A DNA stretch of 64,000 nucleotides from Malurus cyaneus samueli (taxonomy: Eukaryota; Chordata; Aves; Passeriformes; Maluridae), in contig CM019214.1 in NCBI GenBank assembly GCA_009741485.1, positions 28,100,081 through 28,164,080 on the forward strand. Direction: 5' to 3'. Below the pieces are notes generated by a model. That model had not been told where the DNA came from. It saw nothing but the letters and a program-made list of their open reading frames with translations, and did no database searches. Numbering within the stretch: position 1 is the stretch's first letter; every line of letters starts with the position of its first letter. Below, piece by piece: positions 49,401 through 55,779 of the stretch. A program made the translations under genes and the position numbers.

Positions 49401-49541
49401 TCTGTCTCTGTTAAACAGGATAACAAAAAGATGAAGAAATCATTAGAAGAGGAACAAAGAGCTCGCAAGGACTTGGAGAAGCTTGTTAGAAAAGTTCTAA
49501 AGAATATGAATGATCCATCTTGGGATGAAACCAACTTATAA
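4385..49541 (+). CDS. ARHGEF7: ARHGEF7 (beta-PIX/COOL-1), 3' part: Rac/Cdc42 guanine nucleotide exchange factor
   Basis: Fifteen exons with GT-AG borders join in frame to a 550-residue C-terminal part. Numbering from the first residue in the window: DH about 1-190, PH about 199-304, proline-rich linker 323-397, basic segment 398-428, GIT-binding region about 430-480, coiled coil about 493-540, and PDZ ligand DETNL at 546-550. Family knowledge: beta-PIX activates Rac1 and Cdc42, binds PAK through its SH3 domain, binds GIT1/2 to form large scaffolds at focal adhesions and synapses, and binds Shank and Scribble through its C-terminus. The CH and SH3 exons are upstream of the window, so no start codon is present. 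Near-identity to the mammalian protein, recalled rather than aligned, makes the assignment firm. Coding exons: 4385-4479, 4755-4850, 11439-11561, 20859-20997, 21887-21946, 23136-23282, 25116-25202, 27079-27157, 28478-28617, 29273-29497, 30485-30578, 33264-33353, 45494-45593, 46227-46281, 49419-49541, plus the optional 36516-36692 or 36516-36730. Confidence 0.97.
4480..4754 (+). other. ARHGEF7: ARHGEF7 intron, 275 bp
   Basis: Short intron between two DH exons, GT at 4480 and AG at 4753-4754. No repeat or RNA is recognised in it. Confidence 0.9.
4755..4850 (+). CDS. ARHGEF7: ARHGEF7 exon: DH domain
   Basis: 96 nt. The first base completes lysine 32, then residues 33-63 follow, including YLMGNLEEI and the [13 protein letters not shown] helix. 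Donor gtaagt at 4851 splits the next lysine codon after two bases. Confidence 0.97.
5170..5187. repeat. (AAAG)n microsatellite
   Basis: About four and a half perfect AAAG units within the second DH-domain intron. It is short and probably polymorphic. Confidence 0.8.
6711..6745. repeat. T-rich low-complexity tract
   Basis: Interrupted poly-T (runs of T separated by single C). It has no coding meaning. It could be the poly-A tail of an old minus-strand retrocopy, but no body is recognisable beside it. Confidence 0.7.
7127..7127. other. Ambiguous base (N) after a T homopolymer
   Basis: The only N I noticed, directly after about 14 T residues. It is a sequencing or assembly uncertainty, so the length of this homopolymer is unreliable. 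Confidence 0.95.
7707..7744. repeat. Perfect inverted repeat, 14-bp stems, 10-nt loop
   Basis: The left arm 7707-7720 (TGCCTGTATAAATA) is the exact reverse complement of 7731-7744. The loop is AT-rich. No gene is attached. It could form a hairpin in the ARHGEF7 pre-mRNA, but the stem is shorter than a typical microRNA precursor. Confidence 0.8.
10797..11350 (-). mobile_element. Solo LTR, avian ERVL-like, minus orientation
   Basis: A roughly 554-bp block bounded by TG and CA. In minus orientation it begins with the TGGCTGGGATGGAGTTAATT type of sequence common to bird ERVL LTRs. Flanking pentamers cagaa and cacaa differ at one base and may be a decayed 5-bp target duplication. No internal retroviral coding sequence is present, so this looks like a solo LTR left by recombination. 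A related copy lies at about 61800-62326 in the same orientation and shares the promoter-proximal blocks. The family name is from memory. Confidence 0.85.
11439..11561 (+). CDS. ARHGEF7: ARHGEF7 exon: DH domain
   Basis: 123 nt. It completes lysine 64 and encodes residues 65-104 ([10 protein letters not shown] through VNVLTEH), then splits a serine codon after AG. It includes the helix with the LYLTYCANH motif. Donor gtatgt at 11562. The acceptor is 88 bp downstream of an LTR insertion. Confidence 0.97.
11562..20858 (+). other. ARHGEF7: ARHGEF7 intron, 9.3 kb
   Basis: The second-longest intron in the window (the span 33354-45493 is longer if the alternative exon is skipped). It is AT-rich with scattered T-runs (for example near 16204-16220). 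The only repeat I can name is the CR1 tail at 19571-19680. The open frames in it have no domain or splice support. Confidence 0.85.
19571..19680 (-). mobile_element. CR1 LINE 3'-end fragment, minus strand
   Basis: It starts with tcatagaa, the reverse complement of the CR1 terminal ttctatga repeat, and continues with the CR1-tail pattern (aagat..aatccaactgttaa..cagcactgccaag). It is diverged and 5'-truncated. Confidence 0.75.
20859..20997 (+). CDS. ARHGEF7: ARHGEF7 exon: DH domain, GTPase-contact helix
   Basis: 139 nt. It completes serine 105 and encodes residues 106-151, ending in phase 0. The segment [17 protein letters not shown] is conserved region 3 of DH domains (pattern R..YP.LL), the main helix contacting Rac/Cdc42. 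Donor gtatat at 20998. Confidence 0.97.
20998..21886 (+). other. ARHGEF7: ARHGEF7 intron, 0.9 kb
   Basis: AT-rich intron with a strong T-rich acceptor tract. I see no repeat or second exon in it. Confidence 0.85.
21887..21946 (+). CDS. ARHGEF7: ARHGEF7 exon: DH domain, 20-codon micro-exon
   Basis: 60 nt in phase 0-0, encoding residues 152-171 ([20 protein letters not shown]). A symmetric exon this short could be skipped without a frameshift, but that would delete part of the DH helix bundle. Donor gtaaga at 21947. Confidence 0.96.
21947..23135 (+). other. ARHGEF7: ARHGEF7 intron, 1.2 kb
   Basis: AT-rich intron. The minus-strand open frames 22000-22263 and 22581-22880 have no domain and appear to be chance. 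Confidence 0.85.
23136..23282 (+). CDS. ARHGEF7: ARHGEF7 exon: end of DH, start of PH domain
   Basis: 147 nt in phase 0-0, residues 172-220. [20 protein letters not shown] is the last DH helix leading into PH. The PH domain begins near residue 199 ([12 protein letters not shown]). Donor gtaatg at 23283. Confidence 0.97.
23283..25115 (+). other. ARHGEF7: ARHGEF7 intron, 1.8 kb
   Basis: AT-rich intron with a T-rich tract around 24938-24962. No exon or named repeat is recognised. Confidence 0.85.
25116..25202 (+). CDS. ARHGEF7: ARHGEF7 exon: PH domain
   Basis: 87 nt in phase 0-0, residues 221-249. It includes [18 protein letters not shown], the central beta strands of the PH fold, and ends GFIYQ. 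Donor gtaaag at 25203. Confidence 0.97.
25203..27078 (+). other. ARHGEF7: ARHGEF7 intron, 1.9 kb
   Basis: Intron ending in a long T-run (about 27062-27075) before the acceptor AG at 27077-27078. The overlapping open frames at 25952-26360 lack domains or splice context. Confidence 0.85.
27079..27157 (+). CDS. ARHGEF7: ARHGEF7 exon: PH domain
   Basis: 79 nt, residues 250-275 plus the first base of glycine 276. It carries [15 protein letters not shown] and NAFEIS, PH strands and loop. Donor gtattg at 27158. Confidence 0.97.
27158..28477 (+). other. ARHGEF7: ARHGEF7 intron, 1.3 kb
   Basis: Intron that contains a CR1 3'-end fragment (27257-27429) about 100 bp after the donor. Otherwise it is unremarkable. 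Confidence 0.85.
27257..27429 (+). mobile_element. CR1 LINE 3'-end fragment, plus strand
   Basis: It matches the pattern of a CR1 tail: cagggtgacaaaacactggc at the start, then a ggtgcctgaggagac block, then cctcagccatcctgtgatt near the end. It is diverged and 5'-truncated. It belongs to a different subgroup from the tails at 41.3 and 58.8 kb. Confidence 0.75.
28478..28617 (+). CDS. ARHGEF7: ARHGEF7 exon: end of PH domain
   Basis: 140 nt. It completes glycine 276 and encodes residues 277-322, ending in phase 0. The helix [17 protein letters not shown] closes the PH domain near residue 304, with the conserved tryptophan of PH folds at 295. Donor gtaaga at 28618. Confidence 0.97.
28618..29272 (+). 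other. ARHGEF7: ARHGEF7 intron, 655 bp
   Basis: AT-rich intron with short A- and T-runs. No other feature is recognised. Confidence 0.85.
29273..29497 (+). CDS. ARHGEF7: ARHGEF7 exon: proline-rich linker
   Basis: 225 nt in phase 0-0, residues 323-397. It is rich in Pro, Ser, Thr and His ([25 protein letters not shown]) and then [11 protein letters not shown] and LRPAPPLRP, which are plausible SH3-type ligands. It is GC-rich compared with the flanking introns. Being symmetric, it could be skipped in frame, and beta-PIX isoforms differing in the proline-rich region are described in mammals. Donor gtgagt at 29498. Confidence 0.97.
29498..30484 (+). other. ARHGEF7: ARHGEF7 intron, 1.0 kb
   Basis: AT-rich intron with a T-run near 30058-30072. 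No repeat family is recognised. Confidence 0.85.
30485..30578 (+). CDS. ARHGEF7: ARHGEF7 exon: basic segment with regulatory phosphosites
   Basis: 94 nt, residues 398-428 plus the first base of serine 429. The run [19 protein letters not shown] is strongly basic. Counting from the C-terminus, S420 (in RKPS) aligns with Ser516 of 646-residue rat beta1-PIX, reported as a PKA and CaMKI target. The serine codon of the RKST motif is split by the following intron. Donor gtaaga at 30579. Confidence 0.96.
31241..31302. repeat. Perfect 29-bp tandem duplication
   Basis: The unit begins ttagttgtcaatgtcactgt and is repeated exactly at 31241-31269 and 31270-31298, with four further bases (ttag) of a third copy. 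The identity implies a recent duplication or a variable-number locus. Confidence 0.95.
32801..32826. repeat. AT-rich microsatellite with palindromic core
   Basis: Alternating AT repeated into tgtacatatatgtaca, which is self-complementary. It could extrude as a cruciform. No associated gene signal is seen. Confidence 0.8.
33264..33353 (+). CDS. ARHGEF7: ARHGEF7 exon: GIT-binding region
   Basis: 90 nt. It completes serine 429 and encodes residues 430-458, then the first base (A) of codon 459. The acidic helix [19 protein letters not shown] is the core of the GIT1/2-binding region known in mammals. S429/T430 correspond by position to Ser525/Thr526 of rat beta1-PIX, reported PAK2 sites. The phase-1 donor at 33354 (gtaagt) can join either 36516 or 45494 in frame. 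Confidence 0.97.
34769..34782. repeat. (TG)7 microsatellite
   Basis: Seven TG units, 45 bp upstream of a perfect AT-rich hairpin. Confidence 0.85.
34827..34853. repeat. Perfect inverted repeat, 12-bp stems, 3-nt loop
   Basis: The left arm CTATGTATATTT (34827-34838) is the exact reverse complement of 34842-34853, with loop aag. It is AT-rich and of unknown meaning. Confidence 0.8.
36516..36692 (+). CDS. ARHGEF7: ARHGEF7 alternative cassette exon, serine-rich insert (59 codons)
   Basis: The acceptor at 36514-36515 follows a pyrimidine tract. An internal donor gtaaga at 36693 gives a 177-nt exon in phase 1-1, so it can be included or skipped without a frameshift. It encodes [12 protein letters not shown], then a Ser/Asp-rich stretch with [20 protein letters not shown]. 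Including it before 45494 gives a 609-residue product in the window; skipping gives 550. Insert-bearing beta-PIX isoforms are known in mammals, mainly in the nervous system. The RRSSLS stretch looks like a basophilic kinase target, an inference from sequence. Confidence 0.9.
36516..36730 (+). CDS. ARHGEF7: ARHGEF7 alternative terminal exon (stop at 36728-36730)
   Basis: If the donor at 36693 is ignored, the same frame continues for twelve codons, [13 protein letters not shown] counting from the shared serine, and stops at TAA. The product (529 residues in the window) keeps DH, PH and GIT-binding regions but loses the coiled coil and the DETNL PDZ ligand. This would change trimerisation and binding to Shank or Scribble. 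The same ending is present in a human isoform I recall, so it is probably real and conserved. Confidence 0.9.
36693..36698 (+). promoter_or_regulatory. ARHGEF7: Internal alternative 5' splice site
   Basis: gtaaga within the coding sequence at the boundary of the optional cassette. Use of it selects the coiled-coil C-terminus; non-use selects the short alternative C-terminus. Confidence 0.85.
36731..39545 (+). other. ARHGEF7: Putative 3' UTR of the short ARHGEF7 isoform
   Basis: From the stop codon at 36730 to just after AATAAA at 39522-39527, which is followed by T- and G-rich sequence. About 2.8 kb without a repeat I can name. The antisense open frame 37657-38061 has no domain. For the long isoforms the same stretch is intron, running on to 45493. 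Confidence 0.65.
39522..39527 (+). terminator. ARHGEF7: Polyadenylation signal AATAAA (short isoform)
   Basis: Canonical hexamer about 2.8 kb after the alternative stop codon, followed within 30 bp by T-rich sequence. Assigned by position only. Confidence 0.6.
40072..40110. repeat. Short direct repeat, 18-bp unit
   Basis: gctaatatacatactgaa occurs at 40072-40089 and again at 40093-40110, a period of 21 bp. Confidence 0.9.
41302..41457 (+). mobile_element. CR1 LINE 3'-end fragment, plus strand
   Basis: It contains gatgccccatccttggaagt, then the ..ttggatggggct.., ggtctagtggaaggtgtccc and gtcccttccaacct blocks typical of CR1 tails. The fragment at 58766-58950 matches it block by block within this window, which supports the call independently of memory. 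Confidence 0.9.
45494..45593 (+). CDS. ARHGEF7: ARHGEF7 exon: end of GIT-binding region
   Basis: 100 nt. It completes codon 459 (AGT from the 33353 donor, CGT when the cassette is included) and encodes residues 460-491 ([21 protein letters not shown] and on), then two bases of lysine 492. Acidic, leading into the coiled coil. Donor gtaaga at 45594. Confidence 0.97.
45594..46226 (+). other. ARHGEF7: ARHGEF7 intron, 633 bp
   Basis: Short AT-rich intron with a T-rich acceptor tract. No repeat is recognised. Confidence 0.85.
46227..46281 (+). CDS. ARHGEF7: ARHGEF7 exon: start of coiled coil
   Basis: 55 nt. It completes lysine 492 and encodes residues 493-510 ([18 protein letters not shown]), heptad-patterned with L, V and L at core positions. 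Phase 0 at donor gttggt (46282), a weaker donor than its neighbours. Confidence 0.97.
47759..47808. repeat. Imperfect tandem repeat, about 28-bp period
   Basis: agcttctcaacagacttgag at 47759 recurs with one substitution at 47787. It adjoins the 5' limit of the CR1 element. Confidence 0.75.
47815..48556 (+). mobile_element. CR1 LINE, 5'-truncated, plus strand
   Basis: About 740 bp of CR1 3' region. It has ttgaacatgagccagcagtg, the gggcagcctcacctcaagg block, ctgttcagcctggagaagag, gaacaggctgcccagagagg, and a tail ending tctatgatttt. Stop codons and indels break the reading frame of the former ORF2 C-terminus. The 5' limit is approximate; sequence from 47460 to 47815 may be part of the same insertion but I cannot align it. 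Confidence 0.9.
49419..49541 (+). CDS. ARHGEF7: ARHGEF7 last coding exon: coiled coil and PDZ ligand
   Basis: 123 nt in phase 0, residues 511-550 plus TAA. The sequence [20 protein letters not shown] to [10 protein letters not shown] continues the heptads, and the end DPSWDETNL is the PDZ-binding tail. The human tail has Ala where this has Ser (as I recall), otherwise near identical. The beta-PIX coiled coil is known to form a trimer. Confidence 0.98.
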   Translation, partial: DNKKMKKSLEEEQRARKDLEKLVRKVLKNMNDPSWDETNL

Positions 49542-50413
49542 CCACTTTTTTTTTTCTTCCCTTCTTCTTTCTATTGAAAGACCAGTTGTAAAACTGAACT
49601 GGGAAGCCTTCTGACATTAGTCAGTGTTGCATCAAGAGCACTATAGAACAGGATTTAACTGGATCTAGTCATTTCTTGCTCTGAGCATACAGAAAGAGTC
49701 AAGCCATTTACTGAAGCAATCTGTACTTTAAGAATGGAGACCATGGATCCTGAACTCTACTAAACTTAATTTGTTTGCATCCAAATTACCTCATTTTGCA
49801 GAAAGTGCAGCACCTGACTAAAAGTCCATGTTTTTCAGTGGCTTTTTAATTAAATATATATTTTTCATGTAAATAGCTGTAATTTAGAATGCATATGTGA
49901 TTGATGTATCAGGCTGATATGTTGGGGGTTTTTTCTCTTATTATGATGGTCACAAATGTTAGAAATGATGGCAGTACTGTCTTACCTAAGAAAGATCAGA
50001 GTTTTGTGGATAATTATGAATTAGTTCCAAATTACCCACTCACCACACATGCAAATTTAAATCCCATTTTTTCCTATTTACCACTATATTTAAGTCCTTT
50101 ACTGTTACTTGCTACTTTAAACAGTTTACAGTTCCTTAAGAACAGTATTAAAATACAGAAAATTGTTAATTGACAGTAGAAACAATTTTTAACAAATCTA
50201 ATGCCCACAATTTACTTTCACATACACTCATTTGGCAGACTAATCTATTGAGCTTTGGACACCAAAAGACTGATGTACTTGCCTGCTTTTTATGACTGTG
50301 ATTTTTAGGTGTTTATGTACTACATTTTCTACTGTTGTGCTTAAACATACAGCTGACTGAACAAATCATGCAGTTTGTTGAAGAAAAATATCAATCTAAT
50401 CCAGAATTTTGTG

Positions 50414-50419
50414 AATAAA
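50414..50419 (+). terminator. ARHGEF7: Candidate proximal polyadenylation signal AATAAA
   Basis: Canonical hexamer about 0.9 kb after the main stop codon, followed by T-rich sequence. It may give a short 3' UTR form. Confidence 0.45.
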
Positions 50420-52159
50420 TTGTTGCTATTTATACTTTATGGTCACAGCAATTAAGTTTTAGCTAATCTTTGTGTGTAAGACATGTGGGCTAGGCCAGAC
50501 TTCATTCAGAGCTTTGTTTCTCTACCACTATGTAAGACTCTCTGTTTGGAGTTCCCATACTGTGGAAGCAGTCATTCTTTTCGCACCCTCTTTTCTTTGC
50601 ATGTTGCTGATTTTCGTCCTACACGGATTTAAATGGAAACAAATGTGGAAATAAGATTTTTTAATCGTACTGTAATTCATAATTTACACTGCTGACAGAT
50701 TTGAAAATGCATAAAGGAACATTAATTCCCTAGTGTGATAGGTGCAGTTACTGCAGTTTCTTGTATTTGAAATAGGAGATGATACATCACTGCAAACGGT
50801 GAGCTTCAGATGGAGCACTTAAAATACTAATTCCATTAAAACTCATCGTGTTCATGGATTTCATCAAACTTTGGATTCAACTCCAGACAGTGCAGCTTTC
50901 TGAGGGGTTTGTCTTCAGTTGAGTCAGAAGTGCAGGTATAGCACAGACTTGAGTCACACCTTTTGTCATCCTGATTTTCTACTGCCCTTTAGTAATGCTC
51001 AGACTTGAGTAAATGTTTGTATGAACTTCTGTGAGTTGGAGCCAGGATGAATTGGGTTGTAAGAATTGTCATACACATTTTGAATCCAATGAAAAATCTA
51101 TTTTTGAAGCTACCCACTTTGTTCAGCCAAGAGCAGCTTTTTTAAAATAGGAAATTATGTCAATGGTTTCATACTTGAGAAACAATTCTGTGGGAATGGA
51201 TGCTTCATAATCTGAGTAGACAAGCTGTCTGTTTTAGAAAGCTGAATATATTTGTAGGTGTCTTGTGTTCGTGCAATTTAAAAATGTTTTCCTTTGTTTC
51301 TAAAGGAGGAGAAAATGAAAAACATCTACATTACCAGAGTGATACATATTCACAGAACTTCAAATTTGTTAATTCTTGATACCAAAATCTTTCCTTGATG
51401 TTTGTGGTTGCACAAAAATGTGGACTGACATATTTATCTTCACATTTAGAAAATACTCTTGCTAAAAGCTAAGTGATACTAATACTAACCCTTGCAAATG
51501 CATACTGTCACTGCCAAATTTAGACGTGGGAATGCCAATGCAATTAGAATTTTGCTAACATTTTCATTTTCTGACATCCAGGTGTTTTTGAGAGTGATTT
51601 TTGATTTTTAATTGACTGTATGCAAAAGGACATTCCAGAGGAAGAAGTGTAAAAGGAAAACATTAATCTTAGTATTTAGCAAATTTTAACTCAGGAACAA
51701 CTTCCATCATAACAATCTGTTTTACATTATATTGTAAAGAGTGTTGTTGCTGTGTAAATCTGCTGACTCTTAGTACCTGTGATATTATAATTTCTGACAG
51801 TACCCTTGTACTGACATCTAATGAACATGCCTTAAAAACTGGGATGAAGCAGTTGTTATATTTGACCAGGACTTAGAGACAGATCTTATTCCAGGTGGAT
51901 TGGAATGACTAATTTTTACACAAACACACTCAAAAGAAGAAAAGGGGGCATAAAAAGAAAAACCAGCCTAATGTTGTAGGTAGCTTTTGTCTCTAGTGCA
52001 GAGAACAGCTTCCAGCTTTTGGGAACCAAGGAGTACCTGTACTTTTTTTCATTGACAATTTGTTACAGTGTATATAGAGTGTAAATGTCACCATGGACCT
52101 TCTGAATTGTTGGAAACTTTATATAAGCATGGATAAATGGGGCACTGTTTATTTAACCT

Positions 52160-52165
52160 ATTAAA
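52160..52165 (+). terminator. ARHGEF7: Candidate distal polyadenylation signal ATTAAA
   Basis: Common variant hexamer with a GT-rich element within 10-20 bp downstream, about 2.6 kb after the stop codon. Confidence 0.55.
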
Positions 52166-52190
52166 GGGTTGTTTGTTTGCTCTCATCATT

Positions 52191-53321
52191 TAGGGATGAG
52201 GAGATGAAGCCATTTCTTATCCTATAGATGTGAAGCACTTTCAGTTCAGAACTGTCCAAAATGTAGCATAACATTTCTCTGTACTTACTGATGTATGTGT
52301 GTTTGTCTCACTATGTCATGACATCTTAGAATAACTGACTGCTTTTGTAAAAACTTTCTTAATGTCAATCATGTAGGGAATTTAGAGTGTCTGTTTACAG
52401 TGTCTGTGAAGAACTCTAGCTTAGATGTCACAATAATATCCTGATATCCACTACTAAAGCGTTTATGCTACATTGTAATTAAATCATGATTTGTTTCCCC
52501 TTACCCAATGAAGTGTTACATTTCATCTAATATGTGGGCTATGAGATAAAGGAGGGAAATTGCTTCAGTTTTTTTTTGCCTTTCATACAAATACCCACCT
52601 CTCTAATTTAGTAGTTGCTTTACTATCTTGAAAGAGCTTTTTCATGGTCTTTTATAATAGTAAATTGATGCCTTCAAAACAAAACAAAGCAAGGGTTGTT
52701 TAGAAGGGTGAGAAGGAGGATCTTCGTCTTGCATTGAGAAATGTTCACTTTCTTTTGCAACCTGACCTGCTCAGGTAATGTAAGAAATGGAGGAGATCAA
52801 GCACAGAAGACAGTGAAAGGGAAGAAAGCCAGCAACACTAGAAACTGCATAAATTGAGTAAAATATATCTGCAGACATGGTTTATCTGAATAGACGAAAT
52901 TTGTGATGTGTGTGTCACAGAGACTTTATGTGGTTAGTGCTGCCTGCAATAGGGGAGAGGGATGATTTTTATGGCAGCAGAATTGTCAGTGTGGCTTTAT
53001 GCCAGATAATGGGATGGGTTAAGGATATGCAGGAGTTATTTGAAAAGATGGTTTCAGTCTTTGGACAAGGCATTTGAAGCGATTAGGAACATCTTAGTTG
53101 TGTGAAATTAAATATTTATTCCAGCTTAGTTTAGCAAGGAGGAGATATACTTAGAATGGAGGACTTTAATTGTAGCGGCTTGTAACTATTCTCAGAAGTG
53201 TCCCCTTCCAACTTTTCTCAGGGCTCATCTCTGTTAAGATGGGTACTTTACACAATTTGAAGTAGTAATTTACTTGTCACCTGTAGTGTTTTGAGAGTTT
53301 TTCTTATTAAATGCTTTTTAT
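52191..53321. other. Flanking sequence, no recognised feature
   Basis: AT-rich, unique-looking sequence between the probable ARHGEF7 end and an LTR. It could still be transcribed if a more distal poly(A) site is used. Confidence 0.6.
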
Positions 53322-53920
53322 TGTGGTGGGTTGACCATGCCTGGTTGCCAGACCCTGACCCAGCTGCTCTTACTCCTCTCCCTCAGCAGGAAATGGGACA
53401 GGGAATAAATTGAAAAAGCTTGTGTGTTGAGATAAAACCCACTGATTTCTTGTTTTGGTCTGTCTATAACAAGTCCTCTTTCCTGCTTCCCCTTCCTGCT
53501 TTTCCCTGCTCCAGTGTTTTTCTTCTCCATGGCTTGCAGTCCTTCAAGGATAGGTACGCTCCAAGGTGGGTTCATCCTGGGCTGCAGTTCTGCCAATGTG
53601 CCCGCTGCAGTGTGGGGACTACTATGGGATGCAGATTCCTGCAATGCATCTGCAGCCGTCCATGGGCTGCAGGGGAAAGCCTGCATCACCATGGTGGGCT
53701 CCACAGGCTTCAGGGGAGTGTTCTCCAGCACATGTGGCAACTTGTTCCCCTCCTCCAATCTGGGTGTTCACAGAACTTTTTGCTGCACTTTTCCCTTTCT
53801 GCTGCCCTCTGAAACGCGTGTTCCTGGGGGCACTGCCATTTTGTCTGAGGTTTAACTGTGTCCTGCTTGTTCAAGGGGTGTCTTGGTTGCATCCTGTGGG
53901 AGCTGCTACACCTACCAGGC
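53322..53920 (+). mobile_element. Solo LTR, passerine ERVK-like, plus orientation
   Basis: It begins TGTGGTGGGTTGACCATGCC, a start shared by a very common songbird LTR group. It carries the ctgcagccgtccatgggctg and cctgcatcaccatgg blocks I associate with that group. The right boundary is uncertain. No retroviral coding region follows. The 167-codon open frame 53566-54069 runs through and out of the LTR and is not a gene I recognise. Confidence 0.75.
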
Positions 53921-55779
53921 TCAGAAATTCAGGTGCAGAAGCTGCTGTTAAGTGCCTGCAGTGGATACCTGCACTCTCAGTGATGATCAAGAGAAGGGAA
54001 AAGAAGGAGGATGTAACACTTGATTATGGGAATGAGAGACCTGAAATTGTCGGTGTCAGTGTGGGTTAATGTGTGTATGTGTAGGTACTCAATGGGTCCT
54101 ACAGTACTCGTGCTGAAGGAGTCCAAAAAGGTTTGCACTTAGGAGAAATGCTGAGATGAAATTGGAGAATAATTTTCTCTGCAAGGCATGCATCATCAGC
54201 TGGAAAAGGGATACAGGCTTGCCATATTTACCTTGTGTGCTCTGCACTTGAGCTTTCTCTTTAATACACATAAATCCAGTACTGTCTTGGAAGGGGAACT
54301 GAGCCTGGATTTGGAAATAAATTAATCTCCTGAGCTCTCCATTAATTTGAGTGGCTGCCTTATAGCCACTGTCCAGGCCTAAATCTTATTTTTCTGTCTT
54401 TCGGAGGAAATGAGAGCTACATTCAGCAAGTTACTATGCGTAGTTACAGCTGTGGTGCCAATTACTTAGTGCAGGTCTTCACAGTCCAAATTTTGCTCAG
54501 GTGCTCCCATTAGTTCCTGCACATTCTCACTGATCTCTGTTTCTGTGTGGAACATGCACAGGCTCTCCTTTATGCATGGCAGAGCTCCCTTTTGTGATGC
54601 TCTTTTCCCCAAGAACTGTCTCATGAAGCCGTGAATCTGAACACTGGCCTGGGTGTGCCATGTGCACCTGCAAAAATATCTGCTGGTTTTCCAATACCAT
54701 GGCAGTGCTGACCAGCCTGGACAAGGAAGGCTCTGTGCATGTTTTGCTGAATCCAAAACTTAGCACTGTTCCAGCTACTAAGAAGAAAACTAACTGTCCC
54801 AGCTGAAACCAGGACCAACCTTTTGCTAATGTCAATTCTGCTGTCGTGTGTGGGCCTGGTGAGATTCCCCAGACAGTTTTTTTTCTTAGTGTATTGCTCA
54901 GGCTTTGCTAGCCATCTCTTGCCAGTCAAGCAGCCTGTGATAGCTGTGTGTTTGCAGTAGACGCAGATGAACAATACAGAAATAGCATGTTTTTGCAGTA
55001 TTTTTCCAGCAGGGGACTGTGTTAGCTTCTGCTTTGTCAGAAACTACTCAGTTTCCCTGAATTTGTTAATATTTGTACTTTTGTATGCTTTTATAACCAG
55101 ATGGAGTTAGATTTTTGTATATTTTGGAGCAGGAAGTACAGTCTGTTAATTTTCTGCCCTGTAATACAAAGATAGACACAATTGAAAATGTTCATGTAGC
55201 ATTTGACCGAGCTGTGCCCACAGGATTTGTGTGGAGTTTTTAGCACTTCCCCACAGCACATGTGACTTACAGTATCCATGCATTCACCATCACAAGGGCT
55301 CTTTCAGCATAATGCAGCATGGAGGGAACATTGGATCAAGTTTGTTGTCAGGCAGAAATAAACAAGGAATTTGACTGTGGTCACTAACTCATTTAATCTC
55401 TGGCCTTGGTCTACAGCAGGCAGAATTTCAGAGGAGCTGAGAAAAACCCACTGCTGCAAGACTGATTTCAGCAGTTCTAACACATGAAGTCTCCATTCTG
55501 AGGCTGAATTGAGAAAATGCTGGGATGATGCAATGTGTGCTCCACTGCACTCGATTTCATCACTGCTGGGAATTTTTGATAATAGAATTAACAGTGCTGG
55601 GAAGGGGAAAGAGTACAGTAAGGGAGCATGGTAACGGCCTTGGGCTTGAAGATAAGCATTTGAAAACGCAGATTCATAAAAGTGCCCCTGCCCTGTCATG
55701 GCCACCAGATTTTCAGCAGGATTTCTGCCACAGCGTCCTTGTTCCTGGTTCCTTGTCCCACTGTCTTACCTGTACTTGT
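53921..55779. other. Intergenic, no recognised gene
   Basis: Mixed-composition sequence with several overlapping antisense open frames (54466-54974) lacking any domain. I see no splice-bounded conserved coding segment. Confidence 0.6.

Larger units (their letters stand above)
46282..49418 (+). other. ARHGEF7: ARHGEF7 last intron, 3.1 kb
   Basis: It contains a CR1 element (about 47815-48556), with a diverged 28-bp tandem repeat just before it (47759-47808). The rest is AT-rich without recognised features. Confidence 0.85.
49542..52190 (+). other. ARHGEF7: Putative 3' UTR of ARHGEF7 long isoforms
   Basis: About 2.6 kb of AT-rich sequence free of recognisable transposons, as expected of a conserved 3' UTR. 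Two candidate poly(A) signals are AATAAA at 50414 and ATTAAA at 52160. The latter is followed by a GT-rich stretch (gttgtttgtttg), so I place the main end just beyond it. Confidence 0.65.

Noticed and set aside
49302..49418. In-frame upstream extension of the last ARHGEF7 exon
   Set aside because: The frame is open but the sequence before 49419 is intron with a clear acceptor (ttaaacag), and the conserved protein begins exactly after it.
53566..54069. 167-codon plus-strand open frame
   Set aside because: It lies largely inside an LTR and runs past it. Codons reflect repeat sequence and no domain is present.
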